A stretch of 64,000 nt of DNA from Sialis fuliginosa (GCA_961205875.1 OY540815.1:10788001-10852000), one strand, 5' to 3'; shown: positions 24,491 through 37,241, numbered from the stretch's first letter. Notes: generated by a model from the sequence alone, not told the origin. Numbers and translations are program-made.

Positions 24491-26084
24491 TATATATTTT
24501 TATAATTTAGAATTTTAGTTTGTTCACGTATGTTTTAAATAATTTTAACTATAATAAAAATCCGATTACATTAGTATTTCCAATATTGTTACCGCATACA
24601 TATTATGTATCCATCTTATAGGTATTAAAAATTCATGGCTTATGTATACAAAAAATAAAAAGGTTATTATAGCTAATATTCCTAAAAGGGTATACATATG
24701 ATACGTACTGCACACACGGAATATGCGGAATTTTCCGGAGCATGGAAATATTGGCGTATTTCGTTATACGACACACTATATCGATAAAGCTGGGAGCAAA
24801 TATAAAAATAAAAAATTACAAAAGCCTTATGGAAGTAGAACTCGTTATTCAGATCCAGATATTCTCGGAAACTCGATAAATAAATAAATATATAAAACAC
24901 ATCTTTTTACGATCTACGATTTATGAGTAATGTATGCACGAACCTAGCTTCAAGTAAAATATATGCATATGTTTGTATAAATATATATCCATTTGTCTTA
25001 AATGTAATTAATTATATATCCAAGATATTTTTAAAATAGATGTTATCAATTTTATAGATGCCGGAAATTAGATAGAGAAGATGCATATATTATATATATT
25101 TTAAATATATTTTGTTTATACTTTATTATAACTTTTCTAGCAAGCACAGATCCAGGGGGGTCATGGAGCAGATGATCTCCATAAAAAATTAAAGCAAATT
25201 TAATTACTAAAGTAACATTTTTGTCCATTTCACAGATCATGAACCTCCCCTAAATTGTCATTTCTTGGACCATGACCACCCCCCCCCCCTCCCCCCCAAT
25301 TGTTAACCTAGATCCGCGTTTATTTTCCAGCATAGGGATCTCATTATCAGTATCTATAAGAAATATATATCAATTTGTTTTTAAGGAAGAGATGAGTACC
25401 GATTACAAAATCAAAAATTTTATAGGTTTTAGCTAATAATAAGGCAATTACTTTTTAACTGTATATAGGTACTTTTGTTTTACTGATTTTTAGGTGCATT
25501 TTGTGTCCCATTTAATGAAATTCAGAATGTTTAGTTTATTTTATGTACCGTTTAAACTATGTAGATTTTTTTAAACATTTTGATGCAATAATTCATTACA
25601 AATAATCTATCTCATTTAACCAAATCTGTATCTCTTATAGATTCCCATGCTGAAAAGTTTTCAGGGACAACCTGTATTTCTGAATTTATTTAAGTAAATG
25701 AGTTTTCTGTAATAAATTGTCAAACAAGGTCACCTTATATTACATAATCCCATTAATAATAATAGTTTGGAACACCACCATACACAAAAATAGTAATCAA
25801 ATGAAACAATAAAATATAACAATATTATTAAAACATTAAAAACGCAAATTTCCATCTGCGCATATTATTTATGTAATTAAATTATGATATGGCAATGTTC
25901 AGAGCACACAAAAAACACACACATACAACTACATTACCTACTACACTCGAGAAATTTAAATACATAGAAGACTACCTGTGGTGATGGACAAAAATAATTT
26001 ATGGAATGGACTTTTAAATACATTAATTCGGTCCGTTTGGGGCATTATAAATCAATTATTCGCTCTCAGCACAAAGAATGAAAT
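24491..26084. other. AT-rich non-coding stretch with a C-rich run
   Basis: No gene supported. A nearly pure C run lies at 25279-25297, in a patch with 'gatccaggggggtcatgg' (25149) and 'ccatgaccacc' (25270), which are in inverted relation and may be the two ends of a small repeat of about 140 bases. A short word at 25597-25627 recurs at 44896-44925. Confidence 0.35.
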
Positions 26085-26262
26085 TGTAGGAAAACGTCAA
26101 ACAATATGGAATGTTACAGCGGCGGGCCCACCGTGGGGGCTGTCGCTATTAATTACAGGGCCGTCCGCGGGCTGGCCCCCCCCGGGGCACGTTCCTCCGG
26201 TCTCACGCTACAACGACACTCTTTATATGCGCTAATGCATGCAATTAAAAATTACGTGTATG
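26085..26262. promoter_or_regulatory. GC-rich island, candidate conserved non-coding element
   Basis: This is the most GC-rich block in the window ('cagcggcgggcccaccgtgg', 'gggccgtccgcgggctgg', 'ccccccccggggcacg'), set in AT-rich DNA. It contains 'tattaattac' (homeodomain-type core) and, at its edge, 'gcgctaatgcatgcaatta', which combines POU/octamer-like and homeodomain-like words. An 85-codon frame (25978-26235) spans it, but its first half is AT-rich and no domain is seen. Stop-free reading through GC-rich DNA is expected by chance. The candidate role is an enhancer or silencer; function is inferred. Confidence 0.35.
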
Positions 26263-26361
26263 TCGGTAATGTAGACTAACTCTTTTTGCAAAACAAATGC
26301 CTGAAATTCGCAGAGAAAATGATAATTTGTTTGATGTTTATGTACTTTTATTATTATGTTA

Positions 26362-26440
26362 CTAGCTGGACCCGTGCGGATTCGCTCGCCTGGACTACGG
26401 AATTATTGTTTAGGATTTAAAATAAAATTTGTTGAATTAA
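26362..26440 (+). repeat. Dispersed repeat fragment, 'actagctg' type
   Basis: 'actagctggacccgtgcgg' followed by 'attcgctcgcc', and 40 bases later 'attgtttaggattt'. The copy at 37384 has the same 'attgtttaggattt' at a similar distance, so the two are members of one family. Confidence 0.5.
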
Positions 26441-29400
26441 GTACAAACACGATTACTTATTATTGTAATAAAAACCAAACAAAACTTAAATTACCTACCT
26501 AACAAAAACGAATCAGAACAAAAAGTAAAAATAATTTTTGTTCTATTTAAATTTAAAAGTTAATTATTGAAAATAAAATAAATAATTGACAATCAAAAGA
26601 ATACTGGCCTATGATCGTTCCCATCACGCGAATATGTATATTTCAAGATATTTTCTAAACTATACGACCAAATTGGATGCTGTAAAGGGCAAATTATATC
26701 TACATTAAGTACTTATGACGATGAAATCATTTATTTCGATAAGGATCAAAATACATTCAAATACAATGGTCTCCGAAAAAGTTCTGTACATTTTTTGTGT
26801 GGCTGTGTAATTATAAAAATATATACTTATATCTTAAAAGCTTTTAGTAAGAACACTTTTTCTACTCTACGCATCATTTTAAAAATAATCAAAAAATTGA
26901 CAAGAGAAGACACTCTTTAAAAAAGAATAATGTCACAAAACTTTTAATTTTATTATTTCATGTTTGTCACTGTTTTTGCTATAAGTGTTCACAGACCGTC
27001 AGACACATACGTCATTGAGATAATGGTAATACGTAATTCAGGAACCCTCAAAACGTTATTCACTTGAAATCTGGAGTACTATTTTTTTCATAATTAGTTT
27101 ACTTTATTATACAGAACATTTCATGTATGTTTATGACAATTACTAAACATTCTCATTTATAATTATTTAGGAACCTAATGTACCGTACCTGCTTGTATAG
27201 GTACATATATATATTCTACAGTTACTTCGGTCAAAAAGACATAAAGAAAAACTTTAATTTTATTTGATTAGAATAAGGTACTAACAAAGACATTTTTATC
27301 ATTAAAAATATCTATATTTTTAAATCAAATCATATAAATTGTGACAAAAAACTTACGCAACATTAATTAATGTGAGTGTCTTGATCTCCCACCGTGAGAA
27401 TTTCAGAGATTTGTATATTGTAATGGTCGTTTAACACTGCGTTTAGATGCGTTTAATAATACAAATTCTTTTTATTACGACTTTAATTAATGAAGGTCCA
27501 CGATATTCATTCTTGTTTCTACATTGTCGCTGTAAAATTTGTCACAAATAGCAATTAATAAAATATAGTTAAATGGATATTAAAATATTCTAGGCACGTT
27601 GTATATAAATTTGTCTCGGTTATTAGAAACATTTTAACGTACAATGAAAAACGACTTTACCTATGTATGTGAGTAAAATGTATAATTTTTAATCGTTTTT
27701 AACGTTTTAATTAATTTAAACTCCATGTATTTATGAAGAAATTTATACTATGAATATAAATTTATATAAATTTATTTATTATTTATAGTTTCAGTCGAGT
27801 CTTCTTCATGTTATATTTTTCAATAACTAACACAACAACGAAAAACAGCTATTTTAGTTTTTTATTTGAACACCTATAATAACTAGCAGTGGTTCTTAAA
27901 CACAAATGTTCCGCGAACATGTTACAAGTGCTCGGTGAAATAATAAAAACAATTCACAAGCAGTGCTACTGAGCCCGATTATTTCAGTCGTTTCACAGAA
28001 CAATAAATTATTAGAAAATATACAGAAAATTACGATTGGATTGTTAATACTTACAAATTTTCGTTTCAAGAAGAAAAACAGTTAGTTTGTCGACCGATGG
28101 ATCTTAATGAAATTTTCTAAACTGGCTTTGAGGAATTTTGGATTTTTGTGCAAGCTGAGTACCCAATTATTTCCATAAAAGCAGACAGTTTTCATAATTT
28201 TTAACATCATATTTGTGTGAACTGTGGTTTCAATATTTACGAACATTATAACTAAAAAAACATGAAAGACTTGGGAATATTGATTAAGAAATGAGGGTAG
28301 CATTTCTAAAATCTGCAAAAGCCAATAAGCTCAAATATCACATTTTTGATTTAAAATTTTTATAAGAATTACTTTTTTATATTTGACTAATTATTAATGC
28401 GTTAACTGTAGTTTTTAATAAAAAAATATGTGCATGCCTAAAAATACGTAGGAAAAACTAGAGACCTTTATGTGAATCTGTTATTATTATAAATAATTGT
28501 AGATATATACTTACTATTTTATGCCCTCGCATATTTATCATATAGGATAGTAAATATTGTATTGTTCCTGTCATAAACCCCCAAGAAAAATGATTAACTT
28601 AAAATATTTACAGATGCATGCATAATCTATTAAATAATAAACGATTTATTGATACATCACCAACGACTTCTTTTGTTTCTCGATAACAAAAACGGTTGTT
28701 TATTGATTGATATAAACTGACTACAAAATTAATTTAAACTTTGTGATATATAAACTGATATGAACTTTTACACAGAAACAAAAAACTAACACCATAAATC
28801 ATACGGATGATAATTTTTATACATTTCTAGCACGCCACCTGCAGCAGGGTGACGGCGGTTTGACGCATACACTCGCTTTTGTTGTCTCAACTTTTCTGTT
28901 TGTGTTTTGAAAAATGGCGTTATGTTATTTTTATTCACTGCTTACCCAGTTTCGTTATTTAAATCAACATAATTATGGAAAAAAGGAAAACGTATTCATA
29001 CCAATACACCTACATAAATCGCACTCGTTTTTACTTTTATACATTATACATATTATAGAAAAATGTTAAAGGTATTTGTTAATTTTATAATGATTATATT
29101 TATTTTATACAGAACTCTGTTTCATCGATTCCCCACAATTTTTTATATGAGTATAAGAAAGTCACATATCAAAATTCATATAATTCTGATCTTTTTGATT
29201 TTGACGTTACCATAGAAAAGAAAATTGTCTCCTATTGTAAATGGTTCACAGAGTTATTTTTATCTTTTTTTAAGATTTTCAAACAATCACAAAGCTGGGT
29301 ATCGATTTATTTATAGATTCTTTGTTGTTGAATATATTTTTTATTATTTTCATATCTACGTATAGAAAAAAGCTTAGAATAAAAAAAGGTACTTCATATT

Positions 29401-29924
29401 ATCTTCTATTGATTATAAAAATAGAATAGGATTAACAATGTTTTTTTTTCAAATGTAACACTGTTGAAACTAATCAAATTTAAGTTAGATGAAGACAAAT
29501 CGAACAAAAACCGCACCTAATTTCGTTGATTCATTTGTGAGATATACATTCACACAGAAATTGTTTCTAAAACTAGTCAAATATGACTGGAAAAGTCTAA
29601 AAATGTGGTTATGAGGTGAAAACTTCCGTTCTCTACAAGCGGGAACTTAAAATTAATCCATTGATCACAGTTATATCTATACAAACACAACAAAAATTAA
29701 TGTTGATTTTATACACAAACATATTAAAAATTTTGCATACGTACAAAGCCGGGCAAACTTGGCATAAAATCGAGCACCATTTTGTCTCATGCATGAAAAA
29801 TTAGACTAGAAAAAGCGACCACCCTTGAATGAAATATATAATACATATATGTGTGTGTGAGTATATATATATATATATATATTGTAGAGTACGTGTGTGT
29901 GAAAGTAAGCACACACCCGCTAAT
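26441..29924. other. AT-rich non-coding stretch
   Basis: No gene supported in 3.5 kb. 'agcagtggttcttaaac' at about 27886 looks like a hAT end fragment. A GC-richer patch at 28830-28925 ('cacctgcagcagggtgacgg', 'gaaaaatggcgttatg') might be regulatory. A TA dinucleotide repeat (29862-29882) sits just before the next island. Confidence 0.35.
29862..29882. repeat. TA microsatellite
   Basis: About ten uninterrupted TA units preceded by a short TG run. Frames on both strands run through this low-complexity DNA and should be ignored. Confidence 0.9.
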
Positions 29925-30110
29925 ATGCAAAGTATGCGAGAGCATATTACATGTTGAGCAAATAATTAATGTACGTTTGTTTCTCCCCGTGACAAATTGT
30001 TTCGGTGCGGGCCTCGCGCGAATGATACATGGCGGCCCTGCAAGAAACCGACAACACTTTATATTGCAGCTTATTGTCTATTATTCTACACACATGCACA
30101 CATACAAACA
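29925..30110. promoter_or_regulatory. Second GC-rich island, candidate regulatory element
   Basis: Mixed composition in AT-rich flanks. It holds 'caaataattaatgtac' (homeodomain-type), 'ggtgcgggcctcgcgcg', and 'acatggcggccctgcaag', whose 'atggcggc' resembles a Pho/YY1 site. Both strands have open frames here (plus 29851-30123, minus 29947-30225). Overlapping frames of similar length with no motif argue against coding. Confidence 0.3.
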
Positions 30111-30370
30111 TATCCGCAGTTAATGCATGTATGTGTTTGTTGTGATTAGGAATGATGAATATGTGAAAATTGTTTAAATATTTGCAATATTTTGTATGCA
30201 CGTAGTATGTACATTGTACATACATAAATAAAGATAATTGTACATATTATAAAAACAGGAATGGTAAACCTTTCTGTCCCGTAATGCAATTTTTTAAATA
30301 AATGAATAGTTCATCAGGTACATAATAATTGGAATTAAAAATTGTTAAATTTATAAATGTTAGTTATGCA

Positions 30371-30385
30371 CCCCCCCCCCCCCCC
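30371..30385. repeat. Poly-C run
   Basis: Fifteen C in a row. Similar C or G runs occur at 38901-38915, 43503-43513, 60515-60526, 43217-43225 and 51433-51442. They are prone to length errors in sequencing. Confidence 0.9.
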
Positions 30386-31326
30386 GTCCACCCGAATTTT
30401 TTTTCGTTGTTAACTCAAATTTGGTGCCCCTTAACAATTATTTTTACGTTCTTCTACAGTTTGTGAAGACTTTTATTATAGTCTTCATGTCACTTTTTAA
30501 TCCTTATCAAGATCTTCTACCTCATGTTTACACTCCCCTGTACCTTGGCACTCATGGCGTATCCCCCCTCCCCTACGTATGAAGTTTGTATGGACATACG
30601 GCCAGTATTAAAAAAAAAACTTTTAAATATCGTTAATTTTTTTTGTAGAATTATTCATTAACATGAGATTAAAAACCCTTTACAAATCTGTTGAAAACTG
30701 CTAGAAATTGTTGATATGAAATAATAATTGAACTAAATATGTTGATTAAATAAATACATACATGTATGTATGTGTAAGTTACTATTCTATATATTTGACA
30801 GCCACTACAGATTTTTTTTCTGACTAAAATATCTTTGTGCATAGTTAACGACATCATAAATTATTTCGAATTTATATGTTCGCAATTCGTATATATGTAT
30901 ACGTACACAGTTACAAATTATAGCACACCCTTATTTTATGGTCGTTTATTGTCCATTATAGCGAAACACAATACCTTAATTTATTCCAAAGGTAACCTAT
31001 ACGGAAATTTACTTCGAATATAAACTAGGTCTGGATTGTATGAATATTGTAGAGAGGGTTAGTGCAAAGGGAAAAAGGACCTGTTAAGGAGCAATACCGT
31101 CCTATATTATTAGTGTGTTTATTTGCTAGTACTCGGTTTCTTTGGTTCGTTTTTTACTTTGTATTTCGTATAACAAGGTAATATATATTATTCCACTTGA
31201 ATTAGGTTAAATGACATCTGCGAAAAATTGTTTCTTTCTTATTTTATATCTTGCATCCTTCAAAGTTGATTTAAATGAACTAGGTGAAGTTGAGTTATGT
31301 GAAATACGAACGTTATATTGCATTAA
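30386..31326. other. AT-rich non-coding stretch
   Basis: No gene or repeat boundary could be supported. Confidence 0.35.
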
Positions 31327-32033
31327 GGGGTTACATCGAATTAACTAATTTTTGACAATTTTTTATATTGACTTAAATGATACATATAAACATCTTAAAA
31401 ATACCATTCAAAGTGAATTATAAGCAACAAAGTTTTAATTTTTAGAACTCTCTTTTTAAAGTGTCTGAACAAACGAAACAACCTAAATGGTGAAAATGGT
31501 GAAAAATGAGTGATAATGAGTATATGTAAAAGGGCACCGTAATTCGGTCTCAAGCCAAAACAGACGCAAAATTAGCAACTGAAAACCGCCAAACCGACAT
31601 AGTTTCGAGAAAAGTTGGAACTAATGTCGACGTTTGCATGTAGTAAAATAGTTTTCAAGCTTTAAAATCATTTTTATCCAAAACACGTTTTTAAAAACTG
31701 AGGAAAATCTATTTTAGTGCGAATTTTTTTTCAAAGTGATACAAAATTTGCAAAAATCAATATTTTATAACAATCGTGTGTACTTTGATGGGAAAACTCA
31801 TGTAATAACAAAAAAAAATATTTTTTTTGGATGTTGATCCATGAAAGTTCTGTTTTCTGCAGTGGAGCACATAACAAAAAATATGCACTCAGTGTACCAA
31901 CGCTAAAGACACCATTTTGTTACATTAAAAAAAAATTGTATGTTATAAGACTTGTACTGTACAATAAATTTTCCAAATTTCATTTGATGGCTTTTTTAAA
32001 TATTTTAAAAAAATGGCGATTAGATGTAACTCC
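31327..32033. mobile_element. 707-bp non-autonomous element flanked by TTAA
   Basis: TTAA stands on both sides (31323-31326 and 32034-32037). The left end is 'ggggttacatcgaatta'. The right end, reverse-complemented, is 'ggagttacatctaatcg', giving a short imperfect terminal inverted repeat of about 16 bp. A TTAA target is the hallmark of piggyBac-type elements; TTAA is also frequent by chance in AT-rich DNA. No transposase was found. The 68-codon frame at 31831-32037 runs into the right end and is probably chance. Confidence 0.5.
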
Positions 32034-33094
32034 TTAATCTCTTTTCCAAAATTACTCATCTTACTACCAGCCATAATCAAGCTCAATGTTTTATTAACTT
32101 AACACATTTGATGCAAATGAAAATAGCTAAACATATTTTCAAAATCTTAAGAGTGTTTTTGTTATTTATTTTATATTATACAAGCTGTATTTTTCCAATC
32201 TATGCAAACTTTCGTTCTATCTAATGCTTTTACATTAATAAGGCACTAAAAATTAATGCATGAAATTTTAATGCACATTAAAGTCTTATCTGTTGATACA
32301 AAAGACATCTTATGTAAAGCATATTTATTTTTTATTACCGTCAGCCGAGAGATTATCAATTTTATGCTATTTACATAAATTTGCATAAATTAACAGAAAA
32401 ATGTCCATCCAACGGCAGTCTTGAGAAAAATTAATATTCATGAATGTGACAAAAAGTGTATATACATACTTTATACTAAAAACATTTTGTAAGAAAATAA
32501 CTACATAAAAATATAAATATCCAAGTTTATTTGTTTTGGGACATTTAAGGAACTCAACATTAATTTAATTAATGTTGAAAATTGTTATGCCTCTCAAAAA
32601 TTCGACTAACTCCACAAATCAAATATAAAATCGTGTTTTTATAATGATGAACTTGCAGTTAATTATATTATGTATGATAACAATCATAAAAACATGGTTT
32701 GTATCTTAAACACAATATTACTAAAAGATAAACGTACTGTATTATAAAAGTAATATACATATGATGTTATATTTAATTTTGATACATGCAAGAAATAAAA
32801 TTAAATCCCGTTGTTATTATTTAATTATAATCCCTCAAACTGGGTTAAACTTTTTATGACTTAAACGCGACAGGTGTGAAATAATGAAATTAAAGAAATT
32901 AATACAATATCAAAATTTGCAAATTAAATTTAATGCTCGTAAATCTTCATGTCAAATAAATAAACGAATTAAAATATAATTATTTCTAATTTAAGTGTTT
33001 GGAAGCAATTAAAAATAATAAATTATTTATTATTTTTAATAAGTTCTTTTAATTGTATTAAATATTCAAATATTATCATTTTCATTTATTTAAC

Positions 33095-33150
33095 ACTACA
33101 ATTTATCCGCGGCTTCGTCCGCATATATTTAAAATCAGTAAATTTGCGTA
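33095..33150 (+). repeat. Dispersed repeat fragment matching 7267-7340
   Basis: 'atccgcggcttcgtccgca' followed by 'tatatttaaaatcagta' is the same family as at 7267. Confidence 0.5.
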
Positions 33151-33921
33151 CGACTACCTGTTCTAAAAACGTATTCATTAGAAAATATCAATTGTAATTT
33201 GTTCTTAATACATACCTGGCGTAATTATTGATTAGAGTTTGTCAACTTACATGAACATCTCAACACCCTTAGATTTTTTTCATTTTTGTATCTTATAACA
33301 TCAATTTTCTTTATTTTGGACTTTTGTTTTATATTTTTTTATTCTTATCTTTTCTAAAAATAAGTATATGTTGTTTGTTGAAATTATTGTAGGCTTCTTA
33401 ATACAAAGCGTTAACGGTTAGCTATAGCGAATTAAAAAATAACATAAGATTATCAATATAAGATTAATCTAGATCAATATGTAAATGTCACAATACAAAA
33501 ATTTAAAAACAAACCCCATTTATATTGAATTCATTAAAATTGTTTTTCGAAATGTATTACAAATTCTGTCATGTTTAACCGATGGGAATAAATATTGTGT
33601 CTTTATAAATTACAAATCCAATACATTACAAACATAGCACAGGCGTGGAACCATTTTACAGAAACAAAAGGAAAAAAACACGTGTAATCAATCTTAACCT
33701 AAGTAATCAATTATTGTAAAGCCAATGTCAGTACGGAAATTGCATTCAGTGTTATCTACATCTGCATGTAGTGCAACATAGCTGCAGTTTTAGTGCAACT
33801 AGTGCAGGGTTGGAGTATATATCATGGATCAAGATTACAGTAGAGTATCAAATATCATAACACAGCTTTCAGAACAATTCCGGAAGGAAAAATCATATTT
33901 CGTGATATTGATAAGATATAG

Positions 33922-33990
33922 GGGAACACCTAAAGGGGAAATCAAATAAATTAAAACCTGAGTAAGAAACCATTATATGTATTGTGTATT
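33922..33990 (+). repeat. Short dispersed repeat, copy 1
   Basis: 'acacctaaaggggaaatcaa' then 'ataaattaaaacctgagtaa' and 'gaaacca' is matched at 44365-44425 with few changes. The two copies are 10.4 kb apart in the same orientation. The family is unknown. Confidence 0.6.
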
Positions 33991-35324
33991 ATCATTAAAT
34001 AATCAATTAGTTATATATTTTCAGTATCAATTTTAATAAAATATAAGAACAAAATTAAAATTAAAGACAAAAACAAAACCCTATGTGTTCGTGATTATCC
34101 GACTAGCATAGGATAATCGCGAATAGTGGAATAATTAAACATAATTAGTACAAAAGTATCTGGATGTACTTTGACCACTAGTACACTTATCATAAATTGC
34201 ACTTGAAGCACATTACCTAGTCTTCAACAGGAGAATCTTGATATTTTTCATTATATTTCTTCTTCTTTTTTACTTGGCACTTCTTTTTTTAGTTATTTTC
34301 TTTAAAGAATAAAATTTCTAGCACGTTTTCCAGTTTTAGTTTTCATCAGTCTTTTTTTACAACGTTTTTACAATATTTCCTTTTTACGTATAAACAGCGA
34401 TGTTGTACCACAGTACTTACTGTAAATATATATATCAATATTTTATCACAAATAATTTAATTTACAGAAAAATTGTTTTATTTATTTTTTGTTTAAGATT
34501 TATAATAAAAACCTACTCTTAGTCCCATTTAACTCAGATAATCGACGCTTTAAAATAATTAGTATTATTTTCTTAATCTATATTCATACTTTAAACTGAA
34601 ACTAAAACAAACGGAAAGGTCCTTAGATGTCACACTATTGTCACACCCTATAGATACTCATTGATTGGGTAAAAATGGCGATGCTGTCGAAACTCTTACT
34701 ATGAGTATGAAAATTAAATGAAAAGTAAACACCAATACCAACATTTTTACATATAAGTACCCAAAAAACTGCTTGGAATATTAACTTGTGTATTATATAA
34801 AAATTATAAAAAATAATACAATATATTATGTTTAAACTTACTCATGTATATCAAAGGTTCTCAATAGTAGTACAGATTATATAACATTTATTATAAGGGG
34901 GGTCTATTCACTATTCTCTGCTCCAAGACACTCAAGCTTAATACAACCCTGCTTACAAAGAAGAACGATCGAACAATTTTTTTTAACATTCAATTAAATT
35001 TTTTTACGTGCAGATACATATATTTGTGTACATACTATCGCCATACACTGAAGTTTTATTATATTTAAATATCTATACCATATACACATGCGATAGATAG
35101 ACATTTATTTTTACTTTTATGAATTTGTCTGTTTTTTAATATATTACCTTTAGTTATTAAGTTTCTTTTTTATCCATTCGAACCATAATAAATTTTCCAA
35201 CGTTGTAGAAAAATATTGCTTTTCATATTTGTATATAGTTTTTATTGTGAAAGAAACTAAATTAATTTCCGATTATTATTTTCTATGTATCAAAGTTAAT
35301 CGTATTTTTAGGTACGCCCATGTT

Positions 35325-35392
35325 TTAAACTGAAAATAAACACCTTAACCACAATTAATTTATTGTGGTTAAAGTGTATATTTTTAGTTTAA
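35325..35392. ncRNA. 68-nt hairpin with pre-miRNA geometry
   Basis: The left arm 'ttaaactgaaaataaacacc' continuing 'ttaaccacaat' pairs with the right arm 'attgtggttaaagtgtatat' continuing 'ttttagtttaa' across a loop of about six or seven bases. The stem is about 31 positions with two internal mismatches and one G-U pair. Length, loop and mismatch pattern suit an insect pre-miRNA. I do not recognise either arm as a known miRNA, and a tiny AT-rich foldback is an alternative. Confidence 0.35.
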
Positions 35393-36927
35393 GTAACTAA
35401 AAAATATTTATGTACTTGCGTTAATTCTTAAAAAAAAAACTTAATTAAAATTCATACAATAAAAATTTACAAATAATAATATAAATGCGTATGTTTTACA
35501 ATTTTCTGTAGGTAGATACATAGGTAGGTATCTACTTTTTTCTTTAAATTTTTCAAACAGTTGACTGATTTTATTACATATTCAGGTCGTGAAAATTCAA
35601 TAAAATACGTCGTACTTTTACATTTTTATATATGTTGTTCCATTTTCCAGTGAAATTTTAAAAACATGTGTAACTAAGCGTATTATTTCCGAAAAGGAAA
35701 AAAACTAAACACAATTTAATATTTATTACTCCCTATCACGAGCAAGAAAAAAATGACAGCTGAAGACTATCACCAAAAAAATGTACACCGATTATTAATT
35801 ATAAGTATATTCTACATAGTATAACTGATTTCTATATAATCATGATTATATTTTGTATTATAACATAAGGTTTAATCAATTCTATTTGATCAAATATTAA
35901 ACTGACATAATAATTATTTTGGAATATTCTGGATAAAAATTATTCTACAGTAATTGTAAAATCAATATTAATCAAAGTCCAATTTAAATACCACATAATT
36001 TCGACAATAATGACCAAATATCGAAAATACACATTTATAAAAGCCAATATGTCAATAAACAAGTTTACAACATCGATTCTAATTTGATTGTTGTTGCATT
36101 ATTTACCTAACGTAATTGTGAACCTCATTTATAATATACTGTTAATAATTCGCTGTTCAATATCTCTTCATAAACTCTCTGATTGCAATTAGTATCTATC
36201 AGTACTAGTCAAAGGGTTTAGTTATATTCATCAGTGTCAATTTAGTATTATACCTATTATTTTTAATGGATGACAGATTTATGATAATCTGTTAGGGAAA
36301 TGCAGAGAATTTTAATTTAAAGTACATATAGGTACAAAAAAACAATTAAAACTATATTTTTATAGTAATACCTTTTCTTAAAAACCCGTAATGAAACATT
36401 GTAAAGTGAGTATTATTTTGATCTAAAATACCTCTCAGCCTAGATATACATATAAAACAACTGTACACAGAATACAAAAAAAATGCCTTTAACTTATCAA
36501 TAATATTTATATATACCTAAATCTATATTTCTATACAATGACAATATTTTTGATTTTTTATTATAGGTACGTCATTTTTGTTTTTGTTTCAACTTGACAC
36601 AAAAACGTTTGGACCGATTTTAATGTATAATTATAAAGTAAAATTCTAGAATTTGTTTAGACTATAAAACAATTAATTAACTGTAGGCCTGTATTAATAA
36701 GAACTATGGGAGAAAAAGTTTCAAAAGTAGCACAGAATAATAGTAGTATTTTTCAAAAGCAAAGAAATTTATTTTAATGTTTTGGAATATCTTAACCGAA
36801 TTATGAAATATCAATTGAAAAATCCATAATCCCAAATTTATTACTAAAAACCTAAAAATACGACCCAGAATTTAATTTATTACAAATATTTTTTAATTCA
36901 CGCCGCAATCTTTATTTTTTTGTTTAG
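35393..36927. other. AT-rich non-coding stretch
   Basis: No gene supported. At 36575-36650, 'acttgacacaaaaacgtttg' and 'gaccgattttaatg' is a diverged copy of the retroposon-tail word noted at 20790 and 59960. Confidence 0.35.
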
Positions 36928-37153
36928 CTCGCGTATTTTAATAGCTGACACACTACGTGCCGTTCTTTTTGCGTTCAAGATTATTCATACAAAAGCCATT
37001 AATATTAAGGGCGGTATTTCACACCTGGATAGAGTCACCCTCACACCGCACGACCCCAAGGTGCTGGATCGCTGGCTTAGCTACCCCATACCCCCCTACT
37101 TTGACGACACCGTACTGACTCATCTAGCGCAGAACTACATTTATTTTCCGTAG
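36928..37153 (+). CDS. Possible terminal coding exon of an unidentified gene
   Basis: A pyrimidine-rich tract ending 'tttttttgtttag' at 36927 is a good splice acceptor. From it, the frame stays open for about 75 codons to a TAG at 37151-37153. There is no ATG at the beginning, so as a gene it must be a downstream exon (entry with the last base of a codon). From about 37005 the composition shifts to many C/G third positions (for example 'ctcacaccgcacgacccc', 'aaggtgctggatcgctgg'), unlike the flanks. The peptide contains HLDRVTLTPHDPKVLDRWLS and ends with LAQNYIYFP; I do not recognise a domain. An AATAAA-type signal lies in 'gaaaaataaaataac' about 75 bases after the stop. No upstream exon was found within the window. 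It could also be a conserved non-coding element or a retrocopied fragment. Confidence 0.3.
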
Positions 37154-37224
37154 ATGATTAATGAGAATCGTTGGCACAAGTAGATATCCGATAGAGGGTA
37201 TCAAGTCATCGTTCACTTTCAATT

Positions 37225-37241
37225 GGTTGAAAAATAAAATA
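37225..37241 (+). terminator. Possible polyadenylation signal after the 36928 exon
   Basis: An AATAAA hexamer within 'gttgaaaaataaaataa'. In DNA this AT-rich such hexamers are frequent, so it only has weight together with the candidate exon upstream. Confidence 0.2.

Larger units (their letters stand above)
32040..35324. other. AT-rich non-coding stretch
   Basis: About 3.3 kb with no supported gene. It contains a 'cgcggcttcg' repeat fragment at 33095-33150 and a short direct repeat with 44365-44425 at 33922-33990. Otherwise it is plain AT-rich spacer. Confidence 0.35.

Noticed and set aside
25978..26235. 85-codon frame through the GC-rich island
   Set aside because: Stop codons are rare in GC-rich sequence. 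The reading Pro/Gly-rich tail comes from C and G runs, with no recognisable motif.
27886..27990. hAT-like MITE starting 'agcagtggttcttaaac'
   Set aside because: No matching inverted right end or 8-bp duplication could be found.
29851..30225. Overlapping 90- and 92-codon frames on opposite strands
   Set aside because: They cross a TA microsatellite and a GC-rich island, and neither has a domain. Mutual overlap suggests chance.
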